From assembly GCA_903913865.1 (NCBI GenBank), contig CAIWMU010000097.1, forward strand, positions 1 to 64,000: a DNA stretch of 64,000 nt, written 5' to 3'. This DNA comes from an uncultured Verrucomicrobia subdivision 3 bacterium. GTDB lineage: Bacteria; Verrucomicrobiota; Verrucomicrobiia; Limisphaerales; UBA8199. Shown piece after piece: positions 10,401 through 20,200 of the stretch. A model generated the notes under the pieces. The model ran no database searches, was not told the origin of the DNA, and worked only from the letters and a program-made list of their open reading frames with translations. The translations under genes were made by a program, and so were the position numbers. Each line of letters opens with the position of its first letter. Position 1 is the stretch's first letter.

Positions 10401-11077
10401 GTTCCGCCATTGCCAACATACAGGGCGGCGCAGTATCCACCAAAAATGTCGCCACTCGGGGCGCAGATGTACCAGTTGCCTTGATACGCACTATTGTCTC
10501 CCAGCAATTGAACCACCCCACCCTGACTGGCTGCACCGTTTCCATCGGCGAGGATGCCGAGGGTAACTGCGGAGGAACTGCTGCTGATCGCTGCCCTGAT
10601 TGCCAGCACCCGGTTGGTTTGGCCTGCATTCAGACACGACGTCGCCAGCACTGTGATGTTTCCCGCCACTGTCTCGGTGCCGCTGCCCTGTGACTGCAGG
10701 ATCGCGGCCCGGTTAAGAAACAGGTTGCCAACCGTTATTGTGGATCCGATGGGGGATTTTATGGCCATGCCAGCGTTTCGACCGCCCCCCACACCGGCGC
10801 CACTAAAGTCGAGGCTAAGCGACTCCCCGGCAAAGGGACTCGGATTTGCGGTAGTCGGTGTCCGCAATAGAAAGCCGGCGGTAGAATAATTGTTCCCCGC
10901 GCTGGGTGCCCCCGCAGGACTCCATTTCCCGGCAGCATTGAACGAACTGCTCCCGGAACCATCACTGGCCGTCATCGAGACGTTTGCCGCATTTAGAACG
11001 GAGTGATTACAAATGAGTCCCGCTAGCGTCAGAGCCAGGATGCCTTGCCTTGTTGTATTGATCTTTGAATTCTTCAT
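7409..11077 (-). CDS. Giant secreted protein with autotransporter-associated beta-strand (PATR) repeats
   Basis: A 1222-residue secreted protein. Residues 1-30 form a signal peptide ending near VLNAANV. The body is low-complexity, rich in G, N, S and T, with repeated PATR-type units such as LSGANTYSGATIINSGTL, LSGDNSYSGGTTVNAGTL and LTGDNVYTGDTTVGGGIL, which form right-handed beta-helix in known proteins. No catalytic motif and no autotransporter barrel are visible. The last 75 residues form a separate module (SLQLSWP, then FFRLVYP at the very end) that closely resembles the C terminus of the protein at 20862-25574. Proteins of this type are common in Verrucomicrobiota and are presumed cell-surface or extracellular. 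Function is unknown; adhesion or glycan binding is a guess. The start ATG at 11077 fits the signal peptide. Confidence 0.85.
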   Translation of the reverse strand: MKNSKINTTRQGILALTLAGLICNHSVLNAANVSMTASDGSGSSSFNAAGKWSPAGAPSAGNNYSTAGFLLRTPTTANPSPFAGESLSLDFSGAGVGGGRNAGMAIKSPIGSTITVGNLFLNRAAILQSQGSGTETVAGNITVLATSCLNAGQTNRVLAIRAAISSSSSAVTLGILADGNGAASQGGVVQLLGDNSAYQGNWYICAPSGDIFGGYCAALYVGNGGTSGNLGSGSVTNNYKLVFNRSDSLVVNNVISGSGTVTMAGAGQVTLSGANTYSGATIINSGTLSLSDGGSIASSPRISLANGSVLDVSGVANFALAPGQILEGSGTVTGVVASVTGATLSPGTTNGGTLTINGNTTLGDCSVLWNLNTAALTDGTNALNNLILVNGNLTLTPGITANLAFPGGGIPVPGTYTLCQCTGSLTGVEGDLTTALGNNNYSATFSLNTQSSPATVAVTIAPVQGTNSNPQSLVWTGQNGSDWDTTTPNWTNTAGLNTNFNNGDFALFDDTALNTYVNLRAAVPGWTTVDTAATYNFVASGGSISGPGGLTKTGTGTLVLGLNNDYAGSTLIQAGVVQIGNHDAVGSLGLGTVTNNGAIVIARSDAAGVLANSISGSGSVTMSGSGTALLSGDNSYSGGTTVNAGTLKLGGSTALGRVNGSTTVNSGATLDINGQPDGSLEAFSISGSGTGNGALVNNNSNAVNLSGPVVLTGDAAVGGSGNMTLNGQISGTFGLAKAGTGTATLTGDNVYTGDTTVGGGILVAQHNNALGTNGTVYLNRVSGVALLLGSNGLEISRPLVINGGGIIGFGALHCSATGSASYSGPITINGPTQAGGHFGSSGGTLYLNGAISSSTNVVVRAGTVVLNNNSNTFPSLIIGGTVKLGVANAICTSAVVSNGQATTGWLDLNGFDQELAGLLKGTSPATVINSGVGTPTITLNIALSNTYAGGISGNLALTKTGSGVLLLDGQAHADNYIGDTTVSSGTLMLGANAGLDGSSNIVVAAGATFDASANTGGFVLAPAQTLNGNGTVLGNVTASGTIIPGAGIGMLSFGNNLQLQAEGITSMEVGADGACDQIVCGGTLTYSGTLQVANLAGRLTTNNTFKLFTAATYSGAFANVTPLPGDGLAWNTETLLVDGTLRIGTGTAQNPTNITAVVVGGNSLQLSWPMDHKGWSLQTQTNSIDMGLSSNWFTVPGSSAVNEVVIPIDPANGAVFFRLVYP

Positions 11078-11867
11078 AGAATAATCCGTATTCCCCTATT
11101 TTGTCGGTCTGCCTTGTTCTGTCTTTGATTCGATCCCTTGCTTTGACATCCTGCCTTCAGGGCCAAAGTCAACCCGGATGCAGTCGAGCATCCCCCGATA
11201 AAACGCCCCAACCTCCCTTGCGAAGGAAGGTGCCGCGCCCGGTTTGCCATAGATTCTTGAGTGCCCAATCATAGGTGCTGGTTGAAATCTCTGGCAATGA
11301 TGACTGAACGCCCCTTGATGCGGTATCCCTATTATCAGGGATGCCCCTCTGCAAGCCACTTCCACCTCCCCTTTGTAAAGTTCAAGGCCAACAACACCTT
11401 CATGGAGGCCTCAGACCTCCTCCGCCAGCACGCAAAGACCGACACCATCGAAGCCAAAAGCTATCGAATGAAAGATCAACTGGTAAAACCCTGACACCCC
11501 ACCTATCCAACCCACACCCTGCCCACTGCCCGATGCCTCCGTCCCCTTTCGTGTTGCTTCGGCAAGGGTGTGAGGTTGCCTCGATTCACAGTTGAGCGAT
11601 GGCGTCGCAGGCCCCAGTCGGCAGGATCTTTCCGGCAAGTGGTAACTTTCCCCAGCCCACAAGATAGTTCGAAATAAAATGTGGCGGGTGCGGTGTGCAG
11701 AACAGGGCTGGGTATTGAGTGGCGACACCCGACTGCACCATGGGGGGAACCCCATTAGTATGGGATTCAACCCGCTTGCAACAGAACAAGTTGCTTCGCC
11801 ACTACCCCAAAGGTTGATGCTCTGGGCTGAACGACGGTGTGCCAGACAGCTACAAGCTTGACAAATA
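11078..11867. other. Divergent intergenic region between PATR gene and XylR-like regulator
   Basis: About 790 bases separating two divergent genes, so it must hold both promoters. I cannot pick convincing -35/-10 pairs. Visible structures are a 9-bp hairpin at 11322-11345 (GGTATCCCT, loop ATTATC, AGGGATGCC; one G-T pair) and a 6-bp hairpin with a GGAA loop at 11740-11755 (ATGGGG/CCCCAT). Copy 2 of a 19-bp repeat lies at 11551-11569. Short frames here look spurious. Confidence 0.45.
11551..11569 (-). repeat. 19-bp dispersed repeat, copy 2 (inverted)
   Basis: GTGTTGCTTCGGCAAGGGT is the exact reverse complement of the segment at 713-731. It lies in a region without genes upstream of the XylR-like regulator. 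Two copies 10.8 kb apart, with no similarity in the flanks, point to remnants of a short dispersed repeat rather than a functional pair. Confidence 0.5.
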
Positions 11868-13100
11868 GTGGCGGAGGGATGCTTATTCCGGGCACTTATG
11901 ATGCACAAGAGCGAGGGCCGATCGCGAGTGGAGGGACGATCTCCACGGGTTGCGCTGCTGGTGGAAACCTCCCGCACCTATGGCCGGGGCATTCTGCGTG
12001 GCATCGCCCGTTACGCCCATGTGAACGGGCCGTGGTCCTTGTATATCCAGGAGCGGGAACTCCATAGCGGGATCCCGGAGTGGCTCCGGTTATGGAGGGG
12101 GGACGGAGTCATCGCCCGCATTGAGGATCGGCCCACTGCCCTGGGCTTGATGGACTTGAAGTGCCCGATTGTGGACGTGCTGGGGAACCAGACGTTCGAA
12201 ACCATTCCCAGCTTCGATACGGACGCAGCGCTGGTGGCGAAGTGCGTGGCGGATTTTTTCCTGAATGCCGGGTTCCGCAACATCGCCTTTTGTGGTTACC
12301 AGGGCATCCCGTTTTCGGAGCGTCGGGCAGCCGAGTTCGTCCGTTACCTGGCCTCGTTAGGCCACCAGGTGCGCCTTTTCAAGACGCGGTCCACCCCGAA
12401 AGCCCTCTCTCACATACAGGCGATCGAGCAACGCGGCCTGACCGCGGAGCCCTCACTGGCGGCGTGGTTGCGCAAGCAGCCCGGTCCCCTGGCGGTCTTC
12501 GCCTGCAACGACATACGCGGACAGCAGGTGCTCAACGCCTGCCGCGAATATGGGATCAAGGTGCCGGAAGAAGTGGCCGTGGTGGGGGTGGACAACGACG
12601 ATGTGCTCTGCGCCTTGTGCGAGCCGCCCTTGAGCAGTGTCGAGCCGGATACCGAACGGCTCGGGTATGAGGCGGCGGCACTGCTGGATAAAATGATGAG
12701 GGATGGATCAGGGGGATCGACGGTCGTCCAAATCCCGCCAGCCCGGCTCGTCGAAAGGGCCTCGACTGACATTGTCGCGATCGAGGATCCGGTCACTGCG
12801 CAGGCGGTGCGATTTATCCGCGACAATGTGGGCAAGGGCATTGCCGTCAAGGATGTGATGATCGAGGTAGGACGCTCACGGACAGACCTGGAGCAGAGGT
12901 TTCGGCGGTTGCTTAAGAGGAGTGTGCGCGGGGAAATTGTGCGGTGCCGGATGGAGCGGGTGTGCATCTTGCTACGCCAGACCAATCTCAATCTTACGGT
13001 CATTGCGGAACGCGTCGGCTTTTCAAGCACCGCACACCTGTGTCGGCTTTTTCAACAACACCACCACAAAACCCCCACCGAATACCGCCTGGACTGTTAA
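11868..13100 (+). CDS. XylR-type transcriptional regulator (periplasmic-binding-like domain + AraC HTH)
   Basis: A 410-residue regulator. A LacI/periplasmic-binding-protein-like sensor domain (about 27-290) begins with RVALLVETSRTYGRGILRG and includes VFACNDIRG and VAVVGVDND, typical of the XylR sugar-binding half. The C-terminal AraC-type DNA-binding domain spans about 305-408, with its second helix-turn-helix around VIAERVGFSSTAHLCRLF. This architecture matches XylR-family activators that bind a sugar directly. The annotated GTG start gives ten extra residues; ATG at 11898 or 11901 is equally plausible, and no clear ribosome binding site decides. It sits 136 bases before the secreted-protein and glycoside hydrolase cluster on the same strand, so it is the likely local activator. 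The inducing sugar is not known and need not be xylose. Confidence 0.9.
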   Translation: MAEGCLFRALMMHKSEGRSRVEGRSPRVALLVETSRTYGRGILRGIARYAHVNGPWSLYIQERELHSGIPEWLRLWRGDGVIARIEDRPTALGLMDLKCPIVDVLGNQTFETIPSFDTDAALVAKCVADFFLNAGFRNIAFCGYQGIPFSERRAAEFVRYLASLGHQVRLFKTRSTPKALSHIQAIEQRGLTAEPSLAAWLRKQPGPLAVFACNDIRGQQVLNACREYGIKVPEEVAVVGVDNDDVLCALCEPPLSSVEPDTERLGYEAAALLDKMMRDGSGGSTVVQIPPARLVERASTDIVAIEDPVTAQAVRFIRDNVGKGIAVKDVMIEVGRSRTDLEQRFRRLLKRSVRGEIVRCRMERVCILLRQTNLNLTVIAERVGFSSTAHLCRLFQQHHHKTPTEYRLDC

Positions 13101-13236
13101 ATTAGACAATACGCTTGCGAATATTGCCAATAGCCGGGACAGGCAAATCGCAGGCATACTGCACAGATGAATTCCATCGGAATATCAGCCTGTGCGCAGA
13201 CTCGCGATGGTGAATGTTAACGCTGACCAAACTATT

Positions 13237-16200
13237 ATGAAAATTCGACCCCCCTGCAGCAAATCTCGAAGACTGATCGGCACCATCGCCGTGGCTGTTC
13301 TGAGCGGCTTTACCTGCAGCGGATATGCGCAGCAGACCCAGATGCTCCATGAATCGCGGGACGGTTCGCGTGATAATTACACCGGCGTCATCGGCTGCGA
13401 GTTTAAGGTCGGCAGCACAAACGTCGTGGTCTCCCACCTCGGTGTTTATGACAACAACGGCGATGGGCTCTCCTCGCCGCACGCGGCGGGCATTTTCAAC
13501 TCGAGCGGTTCGGCTGTGGTGGGGCAGGCGAATTTTGCCGCTGGCACCGAAGCCTACCTTACCAACAGCGTGCGCTGGATGCCGTTGGACCCGCCGCTGT
13601 TGCTTTTGGCAAACACCGTTTATGTGCTCGGCTCCGATGTCATCAACGGGTCGGGGGACCCCTGGTTGGATTCCACGACGTTCACCAATTGGAACAGCTG
13701 GTTTCTGGGGTCGAATGGGGCGACCACACGAAAAACGCACTACAGTGCCGGTGGCGTGTCCTGGCCCACCTTTCCGGCCAGCAGCTTTGGCAGCGACAGC
13801 ACGTATGGAAACGTCACTTTGGGGTATATCGAGATCGATCGAGCCCGGGTTGGGGTGCAATCCACGACTCTGGCGACCTCGGTGGGCCAGGCGCTGAACT
13901 TTTTGGGGTTCGCGAGCGGTGCCCCTGGAATCAAGTATCAGTGGTACAAGGCTCCGGCAACGTTGTTAACCGGCAAGACCAACGCGGTCTTCAGCATTGC
14001 CAGTGCCGCCCAGACGGACAGCGGAACCTATTATTTGACCGCAACAAACGGATTGGGCGGATCGAAGAGTGCCAACATCAGCGTGACCGTTACAGCATAT
14101 CCCGTAGGCATTCAGCAGGGGCCCACCAACCAGACGGTGCTGGGCAACTACCAAGCCACATTTTCCTGCTTGGTCACAGGCAGCCCACCGGTTTCACTGC
14201 AATGGTTGCGCAACGGGACGCCGATTCCCGGGGCCACAAGTTCCAGCTATTCATTCGCTCCCACCTCAGCCAACAACAGCGACCAGTTTTCCCTGCTGGC
14301 TTCCAATAATCTCGCGGGAACCTCCCATACGGCCCTCAGCAGCGCGGCGAAGCTCACAGTGATTCCCAACCTCGCACTACCTCAGCAATTTCTTCACGGC
14401 GCAAAAACCAATCTACCGGCCAACCCCTTCCTCGGATGCCTGGGGGGGAGTTTCATCACCGGCCCCCACCAAACCCTCGTGACTCACCTGGGCTATTACG
14501 CTGCGAATTACAGCGACGCCAGCCATGCCGATCTGCTGGACGACCACACGGTCTATATTTTCAACTCTGACTATACGACCAATGCTTCGGTGGTAGTCGC
14601 CGCCGGGACATCACTGCCCGTGGTGAACGGATATGTCTGGGCGGCATTGAATTCCCCGGTGACGCTGGCGCCGGACACGACCTACATTTTGGGGGCGGAC
14701 AGCTCCGTCAATGACCCCGCCGGGGATGCCTACGCGGTGTCGGACCCGAGCAGCTATTACACCGATACGAACAACGCCGGCAGTTTGGCCGCCCGATACA
14801 ACAACACTGGCATGGCCCCTTATTTCGGTGGCTATGCGGGGCAGATGTTCAGCGGGCCCAACATGGCGATACTGCCGGTGGGCCAGCCCTCGGTCTGGGT
14901 CACCCCCGGCGAGGTGACAAATTACGCCGGGTCCAGCATCACCATCACCGGCGCGGCGAATGGCCTGGCTCCCCTGATTGGGCAGTGGTACAAAGCCCCG
15001 GGCACGCTGCTGCCGGGCCAGACCAACGCGACGCTGACCCTGGCCAATCCCACGGTCGGCGATTCCGGAGACTATTACCTGCTCTGTTCGAACAGTGCCG
15101 GAACCGGCCAGAGCCGCAACGCCACAGTGACCGTGCTGCCGAGCACCGCCCCAATCGTGATTACAGACCTGCAATCCCAGAAGGTGCTGGTGCACCAGAC
15201 GGTAACCTTCGGGTTGACGCTCTCCGGCCCCCCGCCCTTCACTTATCAATGGACCTTCAATAGCAGGCCGATCACGGGCGCAACCAACAGCAGCCTTCAG
15301 ATCCCGGATGCCTCCGCTGCCACGGCGGGAAGCTATCGGGTCGCAATCACAAACAACCATGGCTGGGCCTACAGCGCGATTGCCACTCTCGCAGTGGATT
15401 CGATTCCCTGGGGCAGCTATCCCGCAGCAGTGATGGGTGCCGACCTGCTGTACTACTATCGTTTTTCTGATGTGAATTCCGGACTGGGCGTGGCCACCAA
15501 CATGGGCAGCCTCGGGTTTGCTTACAACGGCACCTATGAGGGGGCTTATGCTGCCACGGATGGACTGTTGAACGTGTCCCACTTCGGGGCCGACAATCCA
15601 GCCGTGTCGCTGGACGGCTTGACCTCGGACATCTTGATCCCTGCTTCCCACATCACGGTGACGAATCTCACGATCGCGGCCTGGGTCTATTCGGGAGGCG
15701 GGCAACCGAACGACTCTGCCATCTTCTTCCACCGGGGTGGAAGCGTGTTTGGCCTCAGCGTCTTCCCTGACGACAACACACTGAAATACACGTGGGATGG
15801 AGGAAACTACAACTTCCAAACCGGCCTGGCACTGCCCATCAATAAATGGGCGTTCGTTGCCATGGTCATAACCCCCACGGATGCCTCCATCTATCTGCAC
15901 GACGGCACCGGGATGCAGACGACGAACAACCCGGCATCTCATGGTGTGGGGACTCTTGACGCTGCGAGCTATGTCGGCTGGGACAGCGCTGGCGGCAACA
16001 TCGGTCGGCGCTGGACCGGAGGGGTGGACGAGGTGATGGTGTTCAGCCGGGCCCTCCCGGCAGTGGAAATCAATGCCCTGTATTTGGGGGTGCGAGGCTC
16101 GGCAACCCTGACGATCACACCCTCCGGAAACGGCCTTGTTTTGACCTGGCCTGGCGGCACTCTTCAAGAAGCTGATCAGATCACCGGACCCTGGACCAAC

Positions 16201-16278
16201 AACACCGGCGCCACTTCTCCCTATCCGGTTTCTTCATCAGGTGCCAGGAAGTTCTATCGCGTCAAATTGCAGCCTTAA
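13237..16278 (+). CDS. Secreted Ig-like/LamG protein with duplicated DUF4082-like beta-domain
   Basis: A secreted protein of 1013 residues if started at ATG 13237 (MKIRPPC); an upstream in-frame start at 13192 adds 15 residues before the signal peptide, which ends near GYAQQT. Two related beta-domains (about 32-200 and 385-545; HLGVYDNNGDGL and HLGYYAANYSDA) alternate with four Ig-like segments carrying YQWYKAPATLL- or LQWLRNG-type motifs. A LamG/concanavalin-like domain follows (about 784-944; LTIAAWVYSG to GGVDEVMVFSRAL). The last 55 residues resemble the C-terminal module of other large secreted proteins here and end in FYRVKLQP. No catalytic residues are visible; glycan binding at the surface is the likeliest role. 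It follows the XylR-like gene and precedes a pseudopilin by 82 bases, probably in one transcript with the hydrolases. Confidence 0.87.
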   Translation: MKIRPPCSKSRRLIGTIAVAVLSGFTCSGYAQQTQMLHESRDGSRDNYTGVIGCEFKVGSTNVVVSHLGVYDNNGDGLSSPHAAGIFNSSGSAVVGQANFAAGTEAYLTNSVRWMPLDPPLLLLANTVYVLGSDVINGSGDPWLDSTTFTNWNSWFLGSNGATTRKTHYSAGGVSWPTFPASSFGSDSTYGNVTLGYIEIDRARVGVQSTTLATSVGQALNFLGFASGAPGIKYQWYKAPATLLTGKTNAVFSIASAAQTDSGTYYLTATNGLGGSKSANISVTVTAYPVGIQQGPTNQTVLGNYQATFSCLVTGSPPVSLQWLRNGTPIPGATSSSYSFAPTSANNSDQFSLLASNNLAGTSHTALSSAAKLTVIPNLALPQQFLHGAKTNLPANPFLGCLGGSFITGPHQTLVTHLGYYAANYSDASHADLLDDHTVYIFNSDYTTNASVVVAAGTSLPVVNGYVWAALNSPVTLAPDTTYILGADSSVNDPAGDAYAVSDPSSYYTDTNNAGSLAARYNNTGMAPYFGGYAGQMFSGPNMAILPVGQPSVWVTPGEVTNYAGSSITITGAANGLAPLIGQWYKAPGTLLPGQTNATLTLANPTVGDSGDYYLLCSNSAGTGQSRNATVTVLPSTAPIVITDLQSQKVLVHQTVTFGLTLSGPPPFTYQWTFNSRPITGATNSSLQIPDASAATAGSYRVAITNNHGWAYSAIATLAVDSIPWGSYPAAVMGADLLYYYRFSDVNSGLGVATNMGSLGFAYNGTYEGAYAATDGLLNVSHFGADNPAVSLDGLTSDILIPASHITVTNLTIAAWVYSGGGQPNDSAIFFHRGGSVFGLSVFPDDNTLKYTWDGGNYNFQTGLALPINKWAFVAMVITPTDASIYLHDGTGMQTTNNPASHGVGTLDAASYVGWDSAGGNIGRRWTGGVDEVMVFSRALPAVEINALYLGVRGSATLTITPSGNGLVLTWPGGTLQEADQITGPWTNNTGATSPYPVSSSGARKFYRVKLQP

Positions 16279-16360
16279 TTAGAGTCAGTTTGTCGCCGCG
16301 GCTCTGTCGGGATGGGGGCTACGGCGGCAGGTTCCCCGAAGGATACACAAAACAACATCG

Positions 16361-17152
16361 ATGAAGTTCTCTTTTGTTGATCGCAGGGCTGGAGCCGGGC
16401 GCCCTTCGCGGGCCGAAGGCTTTACACTGATTGAGCTGCTTGTGGTGATTGCAATCATCGCGATCCTTGCAGCGATGCTGCTGCCGGCGCTTTCACGGGC
16501 GAAGGTGCGAGCTCAACGCATCAGTTGTGGAAACAACGAACGGCAGCTGGGCCTTTCGCTCATGATGTACGCCGATGATTGTGCAGATTTTTTCCCGGCC
16601 TATCTGGAGTGGGCCGCCTGGGGCGGGAAGAAGGGCACCGGTAATCCATCGGTCCACGGCTGGAATGTTCCTGAGGAGAAACGACCTGTTAATGGCTATT
16701 CCAAAAACGTAAACACGTATCATTGCCCGGGTGACAAGGGCGATACCCAAAATCCTTCAACAACCTCAGGCCAGACCTGTTTTGATTCGTGGGGAAACAG
16801 TTATGTCATGCCCTGGCGCGGCAACGCCTTCTCACCCGCGCCCGACTATGCCTGGCTGGGTATCGATTGCATCGGCGGCTATACCTTCCCGGGCAAGGAG
16901 ATACTCTCCATGAAACAGTCGGCAATCCGAAGTCGCCAACCAACGAGAAAGATCATCCTGATGGATTGGCCGGCATCCCCCGACCGCACGCTGGATCAGG
17001 TGAGTTCCTGGCACACCGACCGGGGCAAGGGATTGTTCAACGTGCTTTTCGGGGACAACCACGTCGAATCTTTTTTGTTCAAAGCGGAGGAACGGGTCCC
17101 TAAGATCAGTTATAATACGGTCGGAGACCCGGATCTTCGGCGCTATTGGTAG
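16361..17152 (+). CDS. Type II secretion/type IV pilus pseudopilin-like protein
   Basis: A 263-residue prepilin-like protein. The leader is cleaved after G20, giving [16 protein letters not shown] with the conserved glutamate E25 at +5; the next 25 residues form the hydrophobic N-terminal helix ending [12 protein letters not shown]. The globular part contains the pattern common to planctomycete and verrucomicrobial DUF1559-like pseudopilins, including [21 protein letters not shown] and a C-terminal [10 protein letters not shown] prepilin peptidase, not encoded in this window, would process it. Such proteins are numerous in these phyla and usually occur away from secretion operons. Here it lies between a surface protein and a DUF5107-TPR protein in the glycan locus, so a role in assembling or exporting the encoded enzymes is possible but unproven. 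It ends 77 bases before the next chosen start. Confidence 0.92.
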   Translation: MKFSFVDRRAGAGRPSRAEGFTLIELLVVIAIIAILAAMLLPALSRAKVRAQRISCGNNERQLGLSLMMYADDCADFFPAYLEWAAWGGKKGTGNPSVHGWNVPEEKRPVNGYSKNVNTYHCPGDKGDTQNPSTTSGQTCFDSWGNSYVMPWRGNAFSPAPDYAWLGIDCIGGYTFPGKEILSMKQSAIRSRQPTRKIILMDWPASPDRTLDQVSSWHTDRGKGLFNVLFGDNHVESFLFKAEERVPKISYNTVGDPDLRRYW

Positions 17153-17229
17153 CCGCCAATGGCAGGAATAGCGTTTCCAGTCGCAGGTGTTGCGGAATGT
17201 CCCGGAATCCAACCAGTCCAACGCTTAAC

Positions 17230-20200
17230 ATGACCAGAAACAGCTCAAAACGTAAAGTCAGAGATCACGTCAGGACCGCAACCACAGGTGGTTCACCATC
17301 GCAAAGTATTGCCGGGGTGACGGTTAGGGAGGATAGGATTGTGCTGCCAACATTCCTTCCGGCGGAACCGGACAAGAACCCGATGTTTTTGGAGAAGCGC
17401 GTCTATCAAGGCAGCAGCGGCAGAGTCTATCCGCTTCCGTTCACGGACCGCATCGCTGAGAAGCCGGTGGATCGGGAATGGAAGGCCGTTTGGATCGAGA
17501 ACGAATTTCTGCGTGCACTGGTATTGCCGGAACTTGGAGGCCGCATCCATGCCATCCAGGACAAGACCAACGGTTATGACCTGATCTACAATCAGCGAGT
17601 CATCAAACCGGCACTTGTTGGGCTGGCCGGGCCATGGTTATCCGGCGGCATAGAGTTCAACTGGCCCCAGCATCATCGACCGGCGACATTTTTACCGGTC
17701 GACATACAGGTGGAGGAACATGAGGACGGGTCAAAAACGATTTGGTGCGGCGACCATGATCCGATGGCGCGGATGAAGGGAATGCACGGGGTCTGCCTGC
17801 ACCCGCACAAGGCGTTTCTTGAACTCAAGGTGCGGGCCTACAACCGCACACCATTCACGCAAACCTTCCTTTGGTGGGCCAACGTGGCTACCCGTGTTCA
17901 TGAGTCGTACCAGAGCTTTTTTCCACCCGACGTTTATTATGTTGCCGACCACGCGCGGCGCTCGATGAGCGAGTATCCTTTGGCCGGGGGCTTCTATTAC
18001 GGGGTGAATTATGGTGACCGGGGACAAACCGGGATTCCCGAGTCCGAAATCCCCCGACAGTTTGTGCCGCCTCATTGCCGGACCAGCCCGGCGGGCATGC
18101 TTGCGACATCCGGCACCCCCTCCTACGCCCCCAACGATCTGAGCTTCTACGCCAACATCCCCGTGCCTACCTCCTACATGTGCATGGGCTCGGAGGAGAA
18201 CTTCTTCGGCGGTTATGATTACAAGGCCTCGGCTGGCCTGGTTCATTATGCCAACCATCACATCTCCCCCGGCAAGAAGCAGTGGACATGGGGCAACGAC
18301 GAGTTCGGCTACGCGTGGGATCGGAACCTGACCGAACCGGATGCCAACGGGGAATTCGGTCCCTACATCGAGATCATGGCCGGGGTTTACACCGACAACC
18401 AGCCAGACTTCAGCTTTCTCCAGCCCGGCGAAACGAAGACCTGGAGCCAGTACTGGTATCCGATCCAGAAGATTGGTGCGGCACAACACGCCAACCTTGA
18501 AGCGGCCGCATCGCTCCATGTGACAAGCGTGGAGCGGACATCGGTCGTTCAGATCGGAGTATCCGTGACTGCCGTGCATCTCCAGGCACAGGTCATCCTG
18601 GATCGTATTCTTCCAGAAGGGAGGAAAGGTGGAGAGCTTGAGCCGAAGGGTGCCACAAAAAATGAGCTGGCCAAATTCACCTGTGACCTTGCCCCCGGAA
18701 AGCCTTTGAACCGAAAGCTCACGATTCCGCACTCTCTGGCCGGCACCGACCTGCAACTGCGCGTGACGGACGCAAGCGGACGCGAACTGCTCTGTTATAA
18801 TCCCAAGCCCCGCGTGCAAGGGAAAGTTCCGCCGCCCGCAACCGAACCTCCTCCTCCTTCCGAAATTGCGAACGCGGACGAACTTTACCTGACCGGTTTG
18901 CACCTGGACCAGTACCGGCATGCCACCCGTTCTCCCATGCTCTACTGGAGCGAAGCGTTGAGTCGTGACCCACTGGACGCCCGTTGCAACAATGCGGTGG
19001 GCTTGTGGTATCTCAAACGCGGAGAATTTGACCGGGCGGAAAAGCACTTTCGCAACGCCGTGGAACGTTTAACAAGCAGAAACCCCAATCCGGCTGACGG
19101 CGAAGTTTATTACAACCTGGGGCTCTGTCTCCGCCGGCAGGATCGGGACGAGGAGGCTTACGCCGCTTTTTACAAAGCGACGTGGAATCAAGGCTGGGCT
19201 GCCGCAGGTTATCACGCGCTCGCAGAAATCGATTCACTGCGCCATCAGTGGGCTGCCGCGCTGGAGCACCTTGACCGGTCCTTGCGATTCGATACGGACA
19301 ACCTCAGGGCCCGAAATCTAAAGGTCCTTGTCCTGCGCAGGTCGGGACAAACAGGGAAAGCGGATGCACTGTTGAGCGAAACGAGGCGATTGGACCGGCT
19401 AGACTGGTGGGCACGACACCTCGAGGGCGATGCGCCCCAGTGCGATCTCCAAACCCTGCTTGATCTCGCCCATGATTACGCCCGGACCGGCTTCTACACC
19501 GAAGCGATCAGCTTGTTGGCTGATGCCACCTTTACAAAGGGAGATCTCGCGGACCAGAACTGGGGGGCACTGCCCCTGATTCACTACACGCTGGGCTGGC
19601 TGGAGGAACAGCGAGGGGACGCACTCGCTGCTGCCAGTCACTTCAAACACGCCTCCACCTTGAGCCCCGACTACTGCTTCCCGTCCCGGCTTGAGGAGAT
19701 CGCGGTCCTGGAATCCGCCATCCGGGAAAACCCTGATGATCCACGCGCCCCGTACTATCTTGGGAATCTCCTTTACGACCGGAGGAGGCATGGAGAAGCC
19801 ATCCGGCTGTGGGAGCAGTCGGCCCGGTTGGACCCGAAGTTCTCTGTCGTTTGGAGGAACCTGGGCATCGGTTACTTCAACATTCTTCGCAAGCCCCGGG
19901 TGGCCCGAACCCATTACGACAAGGCTTTCCGCGCAAATCCGGCGGATGCAAGGCTGCTGTTCGAACGCGACCAACTGTGGAAACGCCTCGGCGAGAAGCC
20001 GGAGAAACGATTGCACGAGTTGGAAAAGCGCCTCGATCTCGTCCAACAACGCGATGACCTATCGCTTGAACTTTCCGCACTCTACAACCAAACAGGGCAG
20101 CATTTGAGGGCGATGCAGTTGATTCGCAGCCGCCAGTTTCAGCCCTGGGAAGGGGGCGAGGGCGGCCCGCTTGCCCAACACGTCCGCACTCAGCTCGCAC

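Noticed and set aside
8000..11000. Repetitive G/N/T-rich coding stretch considered as a CRISPR or tandem DNA repeat
   Set aside because: The repeats are protein-level PATR units of variable DNA sequence and spacing, not identical direct repeats with spacers.
14611..16167. 518-codon minus-strand frame inside the Ig/LamG gene
   Set aside because: No recognisable domain; it is the antisense shadow of a GC-rich coding sequence whose sense strand has clear domains.
17731..19047. 438-codon minus-strand frame inside the DUF5107-TPR gene
   Set aside because: Antisense shadow without domain features; the sense strand carries obvious DUF5107 and TPR motifs.
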